Notes: generated by a model from the letters alone, not told the origin. A stretch of DNA of 16,979 nt from Rubritepida sp. (GCA_022843345.1 JALHNW010000008.1:1-16979); one strand, 5' to 3'; numbered from the stretch's first letter, positions 1 through 6,581 are shown. Numbers and translations are program-made.

Positions 1-135
1 GGCCAGGGCGGCGGCGGCCTCCTCCTCCCACGCGGCGGGGATCGCGACGGGGCGCGGGGGCGCGTCGGGGTCCGCGCCGATGCGGTGGCGCCGCAGCGCC
101 ACGCCTTCCCACAGGGTTCCGTCGTATCGGGCCAT
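1..135 (-). CDS. Partial gene, possibly TSCPD/NrdJ-type ribonucleotide reductase N-terminus
   Basis: An open frame of 45 codons runs leftward from an ATG at 135 and leaves the window. It begins MARYDGTLWEG and includes PRPVAIPAAWEEE followed by an alanine run. Use of G/C at third positions fits real coding. The wording resembles, from memory, the N-terminal stretch of TSCPD-domain or adenosylcobalamin-dependent ribonucleotide reductase proteins of alphaproteobacteria, which reduce ribonucleotides to deoxyribonucleotides in the cytoplasm. No catalytic residue lies inside the window, so the identity is tentative. Independent support comes from an NrdR-box-like palindrome in the upstream spacer. 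No Shine-Dalgarno is seen before the ATG; the bases there are a run of C. It is divergent from the NDUFA12-like gene. It could instead be an unrelated small protein. Confidence 0.45.
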   Translation of the reverse strand, partial: MARYDGTLWEGVALRRHRIGADPDAPPRPVAIPAAWEEEAAAALA

Positions 136-199
136 GGGGGGAGGATAACACGCCGGACGCGCATCGGAAGCCGCATGATGTGGGGGAAACGCGCCGCGG

Positions 200-215
200 C
201 CACAGCATCTTGTGG
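200..215. promoter_or_regulatory. NrdR-box-like palindrome
   Basis: CCACAGCATCTTGTGG matches the general NrdR-box pattern ACACWATATCTWGTGT at 12 of 16 positions, and its outer CCACA/TGTGG arms are perfectly inverted. NrdR is the ATP/dATP-sensing repressor of ribonucleotide reductase genes, and its boxes usually occur in pairs. A weaker candidate, CCGCATGATGTGGGGG, lies at 171-186 (10 of 16 against the CCACAATATCTTGTGG form). The sites sit 36-80 bases upstream of the leftward partial gene, where a repressor would act. The match is by eye against a remembered consensus. Confidence 0.45.
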
Positions 216-219
216 ATAA
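211..219 (-). promoter_or_regulatory. DnaA box (TTATCCACA on the minus strand)
   Basis: TGTGGATAA on the plus strand reads TTATCCACA on the minus strand, an exact match to the classical DnaA box TTATNCACA. It overlaps the right arm of the NrdR-like palindrome by five bases. A single box can occur by chance, but DnaA control of ribonucleotide reductase genes is known in E. coli, so the overlap is meaningful if the leftward gene is a reductase. Confidence 0.4.
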
Positions 220-263
220 CCGCCGCACTTCCGGGTGCGCCCGCGGCGTGGCATAGAAGGGGC

Positions 264-617
264 ATGTCCGCGCTCGAACTCCTGTCCGCCCGCCTCTTCA
301 GCCGCAAGGTCGGGGTGGATTCCTTCGGCAACGCGTATTTCGAGAGCCGGCGCGCCGTGCCCGTGTACAACCGCACCCGGCGCTTCGTGGTGCTGGCCAA
401 GGGGATGGACAGCACCGCCGTGCCGCCCGAGTGGCATGCCTGGCTGCACCACACCACCGCCGCGCCGCTGGAGCGCCCGGCCTATCCCTGGCTGGCCGGG
501 CACCAGCCCAACCGCACCGGCACCGCGCTGGCCTGGCGCCCCAAGGGGCACGACTACGCGGGCGGCCAGCGCCGGCCGACGGGGGGCGACTACGAGGCCT
601 GGACGCCCGGCACGTGA
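264..617 (+). CDS. NADH:ubiquinone oxidoreductase NDUFA12-family protein
   Basis: A 117-residue protein with the NDUFA12 (B17.2) family layout: a VGVDSFGNAYFE stretch near residues 14-25, an R-rich segment ending in VVLAKG, the strongly conserved PPEWHAWLHH near residues 55-64, and a C-terminal P/G/R-rich tail. Family members are accessory subunits of respiratory complex I in alphaproteobacteria and mitochondria, helping assembly or stability at the inner membrane. The length is typical of bacterial members. The ATG at 264 is chosen because the family N-terminus starts here and GAAGGGG sits just before it; an in-frame start at 180 would add 28 residues unlike the family. It is the first gene of the coupled operon and overlaps the next gene by GTGA. 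Confidence 0.9.
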   Translation: MSALELLSARLFSRKVGVDSFGNAYFESRRAVPVYNRTRRFVVLAKGMDSTAVPPEWHAWLHHTTAAPLERPAYPWLAGHQPNRTGTALAWRPKGHDYAGGQRRPTGGDYEAWTPGT

Positions 618-1108
618 AGGGCCGCTCGCTGGCGGAGGTCCTGACCGGGCTGGTCGTGCTGGTCGTCGCCGCCGGCTTCCTGGGCTATGCGGCGCTGGTC
701 GGCGGCAAGACCGCGGGCGGCGGGGGGATGGAGCTGTCCGCCCGCTTCGACAAGATCGACGGCCTGCCGAGCGGGGCCGACGTGCGGATCGCCGGGGTGA
801 GGGTCGGCTCGGTCACCGGCACGCGGATCAACCCGGAAACCTTCCAGGCCGAGGTGACGTTCCGCGTCGGCAGCAACATCCGGCTGCCGGCGGACAGCTC
901 CGCCGAGATCACCTCGGAGGGGCTGCTGGGTGGCAAGTACGTGTCCATCGTGCCGGGCGGGAGCGACCGCATCCTGGCGGCCGGCGGGCGGATCACCGAG
1001 ACGCAGGGCAGCGTGTCGCTGGAGGCGCTGCTGGGGCGGTTCATCTTCTCCGTCACGCAGATGAACAGCGGGGCGCAGCCTGCCGGCGAGGCGGCGCGGC
1101 CGCAGTGA
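614..1108 (+). CDS. mlaD: MCE-domain lipid-transport protein MlaD
   Basis: A 164-residue protein starting at a GTG inside the stop of the previous gene (GTGA overlap). It has one membrane segment near residues 8-28 (LTGLVVLVVAAGFLGYAAL) and then a single MCE domain, with FDKIDGLPSGADVRIAGVRVG near residues 45-65 and the conserved LLGGKYVSI near residues 103-111. MlaD is the periplasmic, inner-membrane-anchored, lipid-binding subunit of the Mla ABC system that moves phospholipids between the membranes. The other subunits (MlaE, MlaF) are not in the window. Its length is normal for a single-MCE MlaD. No separate ribosome-binding site is needed if translation is coupled. Confidence 0.9.
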   Translation: MKGRSLAEVLTGLVVLVVAAGFLGYAALVGGKTAGGGGMELSARFDKIDGLPSGADVRIAGVRVGSVTGTRINPETFQAEVTFRVGSNIRLPADSSAEITSEGLLGGKYVSIVPGGSDRILAAGGRITETQGSVSLEALLGRFIFSVTQMNSGAQPAGEAARPQ

Positions 1109-1305
1109 GCGCGCCCGCGCGCTGGCCGGGCAAGGATGGCGAGCCCGTCTCCTGCGCCGAGAAGCTGAAGGTGCTGGCCGAGAACCACGAGGAGCTGGCG
1201 CAGGTGATGCGGGACGCCTTCGAGGATGCGCTGCTGATGGGCGTGGACGAGGCGGCGATGCGCGCCATCCTGCACGCGCTGGTGGACGGGCTGCGCGCGC
1301 CGTGA
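1105..1305 (+). CDS. Conserved-looking 66-residue protein, unknown function
   Basis: A short frame starting at a GTG in a GTGA overlap with mlaD and ending in another GTGA overlap with the DUF2155 gene. After a short N-terminus (SAPARWPGKDGEPVSCAEKL) the rest reads as two amphipathic helices: KVLAENHEELAQVMRDAFEDALLMG, then DEAAMRAILHALVDGL. It is acidic, has one cysteine, and has no signal peptide or membrane segment. The double overlap and regular helical character argue that it is a real gene rather than a spacer. I do not recognise a named family. Its position between an Mla subunit and an exported protein does not by itself reveal a function. Confidence 0.75.
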   Translation: MSAPARWPGKDGEPVSCAEKLKVLAENHEELAQVMRDAFEDALLMGVDEAAMRAILHALVDGLRAP

Positions 1306-1664
1306 GGGGCTGGGTGCTGACCCTGCTGGCCGTGTGCGCCGCCACGCCCGCCGCGGCGCAGGGGTGGGAGCCGCGGCGCGTGGCCAACATCCAGGCGCTG
1401 GACAAGGTGAACGCGCGCGTCACCGTGCTGCAGGCGCGGGTGGGCGAGCCGGCGCGCTTCGGCACGCTGAGCATCCTGGTGCGGTCATGCCAGGGCCGGC
1501 CGGCGGACGAGGTGCCCGATTCGGCGGCCTGGATGGAGATCACCGACAGCCGGGCGCCCGCCGGGGCGCCGCCCGCCTTCCAGGGGTGGATGTTCGCGGA
1601 GAACCCGGCGCTGAACATGCTGGAGCATCCGGTGTACGACATCCGGGTGCTGAGCTGCCGCTGA
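1302..1664 (+). CDS. DUF2155 domain-containing exported protein
   Basis: A 120-residue protein starting at a GTG overlapping the previous stop. It has a signal peptide (MRGWVLTLLAVCAATPAAAQ, likely cleaved after AAAQ). The mature part follows the DUF2155 pattern: an ALDKVNARV stretch, an FGTLSILVRSCQGRPADEVPDSAAW segment with a conserved Cys, FQGWMFAENPALN, and HPVYDIRVLSC at the end. The paired cysteines may form a disulfide in the periplasm. The family is common in alphaproteobacteria, often next to NDUFA12-like genes, and its role is not established. The last nine codons form the left arm of the terminator, so the RNA structure constrains the protein's C-terminus. Confidence 0.88.
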   Translation: MRGWVLTLLAVCAATPAAAQGWEPRRVANIQALDKVNARVTVLQARVGEPARFGTLSILVRSCQGRPADEVPDSAAWMEITDSRAPAGAPPAFQGWMFAENPALNMLEHPVYDIRVLSCR

Positions 1665-1695
1665 CGCGGCAGCCCAGCACCCGGATGTCTTTTTT
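1638..1695 (+). terminator. Strong intrinsic terminator overlapping the end of the DUF2155 gene
   Basis: Bases 1638-1661 pair with 1666-1689 in a stem of 23 base pairs with one A/C mismatch (1653 with 1674) and a four-base loop TGAC at 1662-1665. Six T residues follow at 1690-1695. The stop codon TGA occupies the first three bases of the loop. This is a textbook factor-independent terminator and marks the end of the four-gene operon. Confidence 0.93.
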
Positions 1696-2130
1696 CATGC
1701 CCTCACCGCGACCCGGCGGAGCCGGGCCGCTACGCCGGGCGCGGCCATCCGGCCGCTTGGCTTCGGCCCCCTGAAGGGGGCCGGCGCGCGCGGTGCGCGC
1801 GCATTCCGCGTGGGCGGTTCTTGATCCGTGAGGTGGCGCTTGCGGGCCGGCGCTCGGCTGTGGCGTTGGAGCGTCTTGCCGGTGATGGTGCGCGGGCGGG
1901 CCGGCGCTCGGCTGCGCCTCCGGGGTCGGGCCTTGGTCATGACAGGACCCGCTCTTTGGCCGGCCCTGCGGGCCTGCGCCCCGGCGCACCCAGCACCCTG
2001 CGGTCGCGCCAGGGCTTCGCCCTGGCGCGGAGACGGTCGTGCAGGATGAGCGAGGCCCGGCGCGCGCGAAGCCGCGTGGCCGCCCCCAAGGCGAATCCCG
2101 CAGCCCCCACCCGCGCACCTTCCACCCGGG
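1696..2130. repeat. Gene-free, palindrome-rich spacer
   Basis: I see no believable gene in this stretch. It holds several self-complementary elements: 1765-1771 with 1776-1782 (GGCCCCC, TGAA loop), 1784-1791 with 1795-1802 (eight alternating GC pairs, GGT loop), and 2005-2015 with 2019-2029 (eleven pairs, TTC loop). A 19-bp direct repeat, GCGGGCCGGCGCTCGGCTG, occurs at 1842-1860 and 1896-1914. None of the hairpins is followed by a T run. Open frames here are arginine-, alanine- and proline-rich with no family signature. The pattern resembles interspersed palindromic elements of high-GC genomes. Confidence 0.6.
1842..1914. repeat. 19-bp direct repeat pair
   Basis: The sequence GCGGGCCGGCGCTCGGCTG is present exactly at 1842-1860 and again at 1896-1914, 54 bases apart start to start. 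The bases between the copies are not repeated. It lies in the gene-free spacer. Confidence 0.85.
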
Positions 2131-2187
2131 GTCCCCGCGGAGGTTCTCGCCCGCCGCGCAGCGACGGGCGAAAACTTCCGTGGGGTC
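2131..2187. repeat. Long imperfect hairpin at the end of the flavoprotein gene
   Basis: Bases 2133-2153 pair with 2165-2185 with one mismatch (2146 with 2172) and two G-T pairs, leaving an 11-base loop. A second small hairpin, 2187-2193 with 2197-2203, follows directly and lies inside the last codons of the leftward gene. There is no T run on either strand, so this is not a classical terminator. It may still stabilise or attenuate the leftward transcript, or be a copy of a repetitive element. Confidence 0.65.
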
Positions 2188-2683
2188 AGAAAGAGACTTT
2201 CTGGTTCTCGCCCCCCGCCGGCCGCTCGCCGGTGGCCAGCGCCTTGACGTAGCCGTAGGCGTGGAGCGCGGTGCTGGACGGGCTGTCCCAGTATTCCGCG
2301 CCGGTGATGGTGACGGCGATGAGTTCCAGCTCCGGGTCCTCAGCGCCCTTGGGGAACCAGACGCGGGCGCCCTCGCTCCACAGCGCCTTGGCCTTGGCGG
2401 GGTCCTTCATCACGCGCGCCTTGCCCTTGGCCGAGACGTAGTCCTGCGTCGAGGGGTTGGAGGCGGCCAGCAGCACGTCGGAATCCTGGGCGATCTGCAT
2501 GGCCTTGGGCGTGCCGGAGACGTGGAAGAACCACACCGTGTCGCCCTCGATCGCCTGGTGGGCCATGGGGCGGGACTGCATGGTGCCGTCGGGCGCCTGG
2601 GTCACCAGCATCACCGTGCCGATGGAACCCAGCATCTCGCGCACCTTGATGCGGGCTTCGTCGTCGTTCGCGGCCTGGGCCAT
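2186..2683 (-). CDS. Pyridoxamine 5'-phosphate oxidase-like (general stress protein 26) flavoprotein
   Basis: A 165-residue protein with the split-barrel FMN-binding fold typical of general stress protein 26 relatives: an N-terminal helix, GTVMLVTQAPDGTMQSRPM near residues 22-40 (the SRPM strand), VWFFHVSGTPKAMQI near 50-64, VLLAASNP, a DYVSAKGKARV strand, then WSEGARVWFPKG and TGAEYWDSP. Such proteins bind FMN or F420-like cofactors; substrates are usually unknown. The ATG at 2683 is preceded by AAGGAGGA at good spacing, while the ATG five bases upstream is out of frame. It is divergent from the aldehyde dehydrogenase. The C-terminal residues GENQKVSF are encoded by the small hairpin at 2187-2203, suggesting a repeat supplies the tail. 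Confidence 0.87.
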   Translation of the reverse strand: MAQAANDDEARIKVREMLGSIGTVMLVTQAPDGTMQSRPMAHQAIEGDTVWFFHVSGTPKAMQIAQDSDVLLAASNPSTQDYVSAKGKARVMKDPAKAKALWSEGARVWFPKGAEDPELELIAVTITGAEYWDSPSSTALHAYGYVKALATGERPAGGENQKVSF

Positions 2684-2708
2684 GTCATGCTCCTCCTTGC
2701 GGGCGTGT

Positions 2709-2727
2709 CAGGGCTGGAACGGCCCTG
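2709..2727. promoter_or_regulatory. Inverted repeat in divergent promoter region
   Basis: CAGGGC at 2709-2714 and GCCCTG at 2722-2727 form a perfect 6-bp inverted repeat around a seven-base centre, in the 105-bp spacer between the divergent flavoprotein and aldehyde dehydrogenase genes. It could be an operator shared by both. No clear -10/-35 pair is visible. Confidence 0.3.
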
Positions 2728-2788
2728 GGCTTGCGGGGTTGCCGCCATCCGTCGCATCGTCCGGCCCCGAAATCGGAGGGACCGCCCC

Positions 2789-4300
2789 ATGCTCGACACG
2801 CCGCACCCCACGCCTGCCGCCCCCACGCTGGACCAGGGGGCGCTGGCGACCGCGCTGTCCGGGCGGCACTTCATCGGCGGGCGCTACGTCCCCGCGCGCT
2901 CGGGCAAGAGCTTCGCGGTGGTGAACCCGGCCACGGGCATCGAGGTGGCGCGCGCGGCCGAGGGCGATGCCGCGGACGTGGACGCCGCGGTGGCCGATGC
3001 CGCGCGCGCGCAGAAGGAATGGGCCAGGGTGCCGGCGCGCAAGCGGGGCGCGCTGGTGCACCAGTGCGCGGCCCTGCTGAAGGAGCACCAGGAGGAGCTG
3101 GCGCGCCTGATCGCGCTGGAGACGGGCAAGGCGCTGCGGACGGAAAGCCGCGTCGAGGCCGGCGTGGTGGCCGACGTGCTGGAGTTCTTCGGCGGGCTGG
3201 GCAGCGAGCTGAAGGGCGAGAGCGTGCCCTTCGCGCCCAACGTGCTGAGCGTGACGCTGCGCGAGCCGCTGGGCGTGGTGGGCGCCATCATCCCGTGGAA
3301 CGTGCCGATGCTGCTGATGGCGCTGAAGATCGCGCCCGCGCTGGTGGCCGGCAACACGGTGGTGGTGAAGAGCGCCGAGGAGGCGCCGCTGGCGGTGCTG
3401 CGCATCTGCGAGCTGATGAACCGCGTGCTGCCGCCCGGCTGCTTCAACATGCTGAGCGGCTTCGGCCCCGAATGCGGCGCGCCGCTGGTGGCGCACCCGC
3501 TGGTGCGCAAGGTGACGTTCACCGGCAGCGTCGAGACGGGCAAGATCGTCGCCAAGGCGGCGGCCGAGAAGCTGGTGCCGGTGACGCTGGAGCTGGGCGG
3601 CAAGTCGCCCATGATCGTCTTCGCGGATTGCGACTTCGCCAAGACCGTGAGCGGCGCGCTGACCTCCATGCGCTTCACGCGGCAGGGGCAGAGCTGCACG
3701 GCGGCCAGCCGCATCTACGTGGAGCGGCCGATCTTCGACGCCTTCGTGGCCGAGATGGAGAAGGCCGTGAACGCCATGGTGATGGGCGACCCGCTGGACG
3801 AGGCGACGGACATCGGCACCATCATCAGCGAGGGGCAGTTCGAGAAGGTCCAGGGCTTCATCGAGGAGGGCAAGCGCACGCCGGGTGCGGTGGCGCACGA
3901 GTGCAGCGCGATGCCGACGGACCCTGCGCTGAAGAAGGGGCTGTTCCTGCGCCCCGTGATCTTCACCGGGCTGGACGGCTCCTCGCGGCTGGTGCGCGAG
4001 GAGATCTTCGGCCCCGTCACCGTCATCCAGCCCTTCGACGACGCCGAGGCGGTGCTGGCCGAGGCGAACGACAGCGAATACGGGCTGGCGGCGAGCCTGT
4101 GGACCAACAACCTGAAGGTGGGCCTGGACCTGGCGCACCGGCTGGAGGCGGGGCTGGTGCAGATCAACCAGAACCTCGTCGTGCAGGCCAACCTGTCCTA
4201 CGGGGGCGTGAAGTCCTCGGGGCTGGGCAAGGAAGCGAGCCTGGAGGCGATGCTGGAGCACTTCACCCACAAGAAGACCATCATGGTGAACATGGGATGA
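2789..4300 (+). CDS. NAD(P)-dependent aldehyde dehydrogenase
   Basis: A 503-residue cytoplasmic enzyme of the aldehyde dehydrogenase superfamily, which oxidises aldehydes to acids with NAD(P)+. Visible signatures are IIPWNVPMLL (near residue 168), FTGSVETG in the nucleotide-binding region, the general-base Glu268 in LELGGKSP, the nucleophile Cys303 in QGQSCTAASR, EEIFGPV, and a closing YGGVKSSGLGKE. The spacing of Glu268 and Cys303 matches the family. The ATG at 2789 is preceded by TCGGAGGG at 2774-2781; the frame stays open far upstream but without family resemblance. The substrate cannot be told from sequence. It stands alone, convergent with the FAD oxidoreductase 86 bases away. Confidence 0.95.
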   Translation: MLDTPHPTPAAPTLDQGALATALSGRHFIGGRYVPARSGKSFAVVNPATGIEVARAAEGDAADVDAAVADAARAQKEWARVPARKRGALVHQCAALLKEHQEELARLIALETGKALRTESRVEAGVVADVLEFFGGLGSELKGESVPFAPNVLSVTLREPLGVVGAIIPWNVPMLLMALKIAPALVAGNTVVVKSAEEAPLAVLRICELMNRVLPPGCFNMLSGFGPECGAPLVAHPLVRKVTFTGSVETGKIVAKAAAEKLVPVTLELGGKSPMIVFADCDFAKTVSGALTSMRFTRQGQSCTAASRIYVERPIFDAFVAEMEKAVNAMVMGDPLDEATDIGTIISEGQFEKVQGFIEEGKRTPGAVAHECSAMPTDPALKKGLFLRPVIFTGLDGSSRLVREEIFGPVTVIQPFDDAEAVLAEANDSEYGLAASLWTNNLKVGLDLAHRLEAGLVQINQNLVVQANLSYGGVKSSGLGKEASLEAMLEHFTHKKTIMVNMG

Positions 4301-4303
4301 GGC

Positions 4304-4359
4304 GGCGGGCGGCCCTGCCGGAAGCTGCCTTCCAGCCCGGCACGGCCGCCCTGCCCGCC
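4304..4359. terminator. Hairpin between convergent genes
   Basis: The 86-base spacer between two convergent stops folds well: 4304-4310 (GGCGGGC) pairs with 4353-4359 (GCCCGCC), 4316-4321 (TGCCGG) pairs with 4337-4342 (CCGGCA), or alternatively 4320-4324 (GGAAG) pairs with 4329-4333 (CTTCC). No T run follows on either strand, so I regard it as a possible bidirectional attenuator rather than a proven terminator. Confidence 0.35.
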
Positions 4360-4386
4360 AATGTCCGGACCCTGCCGGCCGCCCCG

Positions 4387-5715
4387 CTACAGCGAGCGCG
4401 AGGGGCGGATCGGCTCGCCCGACAGGAAGCGGGCGTGGCGGAAGGGGTGCGGGTCCACCAGGGGCCGCGCGCCGGTGGCGAGGTCGGCCGCCAGGGCGCC
4501 GGCGGCGGGGCCGATGCCGAAGCCGTGGCCGCTGAAGCCCGTGGCCAGCACCAGGCCGGGCAGCCCTTCGCAGGGGGAGATGACGGGCACCGCGTCGGGC
4601 GTGGTGTCTATCGCGCCGCCCCAGGCCTCCGCCACCTCGATGCGCTGGCCTGGATAGGCGGCGCGGAGCGCGGACAGGGCGCGGTCCACCAGCGCGGGGT
4701 CGGGCGCGGGGTCGCGCACGCGCTCCGCCTCGAAGGGGGTGGGCGCGTCCATGGCCCAGTCGGCGCGGTGGCGGATGCCGTCCAGGAAGCGGCGGCCCAG
4801 GCGGAAGCGCAGCTTTTCCCGGCGCTTGCGGTACATGGGCCAGAAGGCGCGGGCGTCGAGCAGGGTGTCGGGCGTCAGCTCCAGCGTGCCGACGCCGGCG
4901 AGCGCCACGGTGTAGCCGCCATCCAGCCGCCGGCGCGTGCAGTAGGCGATGGTGGAGAGGTTGCCCTCGGTGATCTCGGGGCCAGGCTGCGTGCGGAAGG
5001 CGGTGGCGTTCACCACGGCGGCCGGGAGCTTCACGCCGTGGCGCTTGAGGAACAGCGCCGACCAGGCGCCGCCGCACAGGATCACCGCGTCGGTGCGGAT
5101 GCGGCCCTTCTCCGTCACCACGGCGCTGACGCGGCCGGCGGTGGTTTCCAGCCCGCGCGCGGCGCAGCCCTGGTGGATCGTCACGTTGCCCAGGCGTCGG
5201 GCGCCCTGCGCGATGGCGGGCGCGGCCATGGAGGGCTCGGCGCGGCCGTCGGTGGGGGTGTGCAGGCCGCCGATGAAGGGCTCGGCGTTGCCGGGCAGCA
5301 TCGCGCGCACCTCGGCGGCGGACAGGATGCGGGTGTGCTGCTGCATGCCTGCCGCCTCGTCGGCCCAGGCTTCCCAGGCGGCCAGCTGGGCGGGGTCCCT
5401 GGTCGCGCGGATGATGCCGGTGCGGCGGAAGCCCGCCTCGCCGCCGATCGCCTCGTCCATGCCGCCCCACAGGCGCAGCGCCGCCTGGGCCAGCGGGATC
5501 TCATCCGGGTCGCGCCCCTGCACGCGGCACCAGCCCCAGTTGCGGGAGGATTGCTCGGCGCCCACGTGCCCCTTCTCGACCAGCGCGACGGAGCGGCCCT
5601 GGCGGGCCAGGTGCAGGGCCGCGCAGACCCCGATGATGCCGGCGCCGATGATGACGATTTCCGCCGCCTCGGGCAGGCGCTCGTCGTTGGGGATGCGGTC
5701 AACCGGGGGGGACAT
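4387..5715 (-). CDS. FAD-dependent amine/amino-acid oxidoreductase (DadA type)
   Basis: A 442-residue protein of the DAO/DadA fold. The FAD-binding dinucleotide motif IVIIGAGIIG is near residues 20-29, with Glu47 at the end of the second strand (VALVEKG) to bind the ribose. A SSRNWGWCRVQGRD segment follows at about residue 56. A substrate-domain region ends in the C-terminal flavin motif GLVLATGFSGHGFGIGPAAG near residue 395. Relatives oxidise D-amino acids, sarcosine-type N-methyl amines or similar compounds to imines. AGGAG lies seven bases before the ATG. It is the second gene of a leftward pair, 30 bases after the NTF2-like gene, so they are probably co-transcribed. The exact substrate is not readable. 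Confidence 0.9.
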   Translation of the reverse strand: MSPPVDRIPNDERLPEAAEIVIIGAGIIGVCAALHLARQGRSVALVEKGHVGAEQSSRNWGWCRVQGRDPDEIPLAQAALRLWGGMDEAIGGEAGFRRTGIIRATRDPAQLAAWEAWADEAAGMQQHTRILSAAEVRAMLPGNAEPFIGGLHTPTDGRAEPSMAAPAIAQGARRLGNVTIHQGCAARGLETTAGRVSAVVTEKGRIRTDAVILCGGAWSALFLKRHGVKLPAAVVNATAFRTQPGPEITEGNLSTIAYCTRRRLDGGYTVALAGVGTLELTPDTLLDARAFWPMYRKRREKLRFRLGRRFLDGIRHRADWAMDAPTPFEAERVRDPAPDPALVDRALSALRAAYPGQRIEVAEAWGGAIDTTPDAVPVISPCEGLPGLVLATGFSGHGFGIGPAAGALAADLATGARPLVDPHPFRHARFLSGEPIRPSRSL

Positions 5716-5745
5716 GGGGGGCTCCTGGGGCGGGCGTCGTCTGGG

Positions 5746-6345
5746 TCAGGGCGCGTCGCCGCCGGCCAGCCAGGCGGCGCCGCGGGCGTACAGCGCCTCC
5801 ACCTCCGGCCCCGTCAGCCCCGGCATGTCGCGCTTCACCGCGTAGCCGATCCCCGTCTGGAGGTAGGCGAGGTGGCGGTAGCCAGCGGGGAAGGAGGCCA
5901 GGAGGGCGGCGTCCAGCGGCACGGGTGTGCCGGGCACCAGCGGGTCCATGCGGTCCTTCTCGTAGATCGGCTGGCGGTGGCGGATGGTCCAGCGTCCCTC
6001 GTGGCGCTGCACGAAGTCGAAGAAGCGGCCGGTGCAGGTGACGTCCACGGGGATGCCATGCACCTCGGCGCGCTGGCTGATGGTCATCTTGGTCTGCGCG
6101 ATGGCGCGGTCGCCCGCGATGTCGGCGGAATGGCCGCCCAGGAAGTGCAGGATGGAGACGCCCCTGGCCCAGCCGGCCTGGGAGGCGGCGATGAACTCGG
6201 CCGCGGTGCCCTGCGTCCAGGTGGCGTTCATCACGCCCTGGGGGTGCCAGCAAGTCGCGAAGCGCGCCCAGTCCCCGGCATCGCGCCAGACGGCCCAGTC
6301 CTCGACGAGCTGGCGGATGGCGAGGCGGTCTTCGGTGGAGGTCAT
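5746..6345 (-). CDS. NTF2/SnoaL-like family protein
   Basis: A 199-residue protein of the SnoaL-like cone fold. It begins MTSTEDRLAIRQLVEDW, continues with WRDAGDWARFATCWHPQGVMN, has the LHFLGGHSADIAGDRAIAQTKM strand pair, and then VDVTCTGRFFDFVQRHEGRWTIRHRQPIYEKDRMDP, and ends with FPAGYRHLAYLQ. The family includes small-molecule isomerases, dehydratases and binding proteins; the function here is unknown. I chose the ATG at 6345 because the family N-terminus starts there. An ATG at 6426 would add 27 poorly conserved residues. Being 30 bases ahead of the FAD oxidoreductase, it probably acts on the same or a related compound. Confidence 0.85.
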   Translation of the reverse strand: MTSTEDRLAIRQLVEDWAVWRDAGDWARFATCWHPQGVMNATWTQGTAAEFIAASQAGWARGVSILHFLGGHSADIAGDRAIAQTKMTISQRAEVHGIPVDVTCTGRFFDFVQRHEGRWTIRHRQPIYEKDRMDPLVPGTPVPLDAALLASFPAGYRHLAYLQTGIGYAVKRDMPGLTGPEVEALYARGAAWLAGGDAP

Positions 6346-6465
6346 GCGGCGTCCCAGATCCGGGGAAAGGCTGGTGTCCCCGGCGGGAGGGGACCTCGCA
6401 CACACCTCGTAAGCACTTGATTTCATTGGGGCGGATCAGCCCCGAAAACCGCCCGGAAACCCCTG

Positions 6466-6490
6466 GGTGACACAGACAGGTGACACAGAC
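6466..6490. repeat. Tandem 12-13-bp direct repeat at the island edge
   Basis: GGTGACACAGAC occurs at 6466-6477 and again at 6479-6490, with one base between. It lies in the 299-bp spacer between the NTF2-like gene and the AAA+ gene, where base composition changes. Repeats of this kind resemble operator half-sites or the end repeats of some insertion sequences. No transposase is present, so this is only a suggestion. Confidence 0.6.
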
Positions 6491-6499
6491 CGCACTTGG

Positions 6500-6505
6500 T
6501 TGACA
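6500..6505 (+). promoter_or_regulatory. Possible -35 element (TTGACA)
   Basis: An exact TTGACA stands ten bases after the tandem repeat, 140 bases upstream of the AAA+ start and in its direction. No good -10 hexamer is visible 16-18 bases downstream, so this is a weak promoter candidate only. Confidence 0.25.
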
Positions 6506-6581
6506 AGTCTGCGGTGGACGTCGCGTGCCTCAGGGCGCTATGCCAAGGGCATGCCGATCACCCTCCTGCAATCACGCATAG

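Noticed and set aside
1842..1914. CRISPR-like repeat.
   Set aside because: Only two copies, 19 bases long, in a GC-rich spacer with no cas genes nearby.
1821..2252. Possible small proteins in the spacer between the two convergent genes.
   Set aside because: Arg/Ala/Pro-rich frames overlapping palindromes and repeats, with no start signal or family pattern.
2731..6420. A plus-strand open frame of more than 1,200 codons across three genes.
   Set aside because: It crosses genes on both strands, is repetitive Gly/Ala/Arg, and has no family resemblance; a composition artefact.
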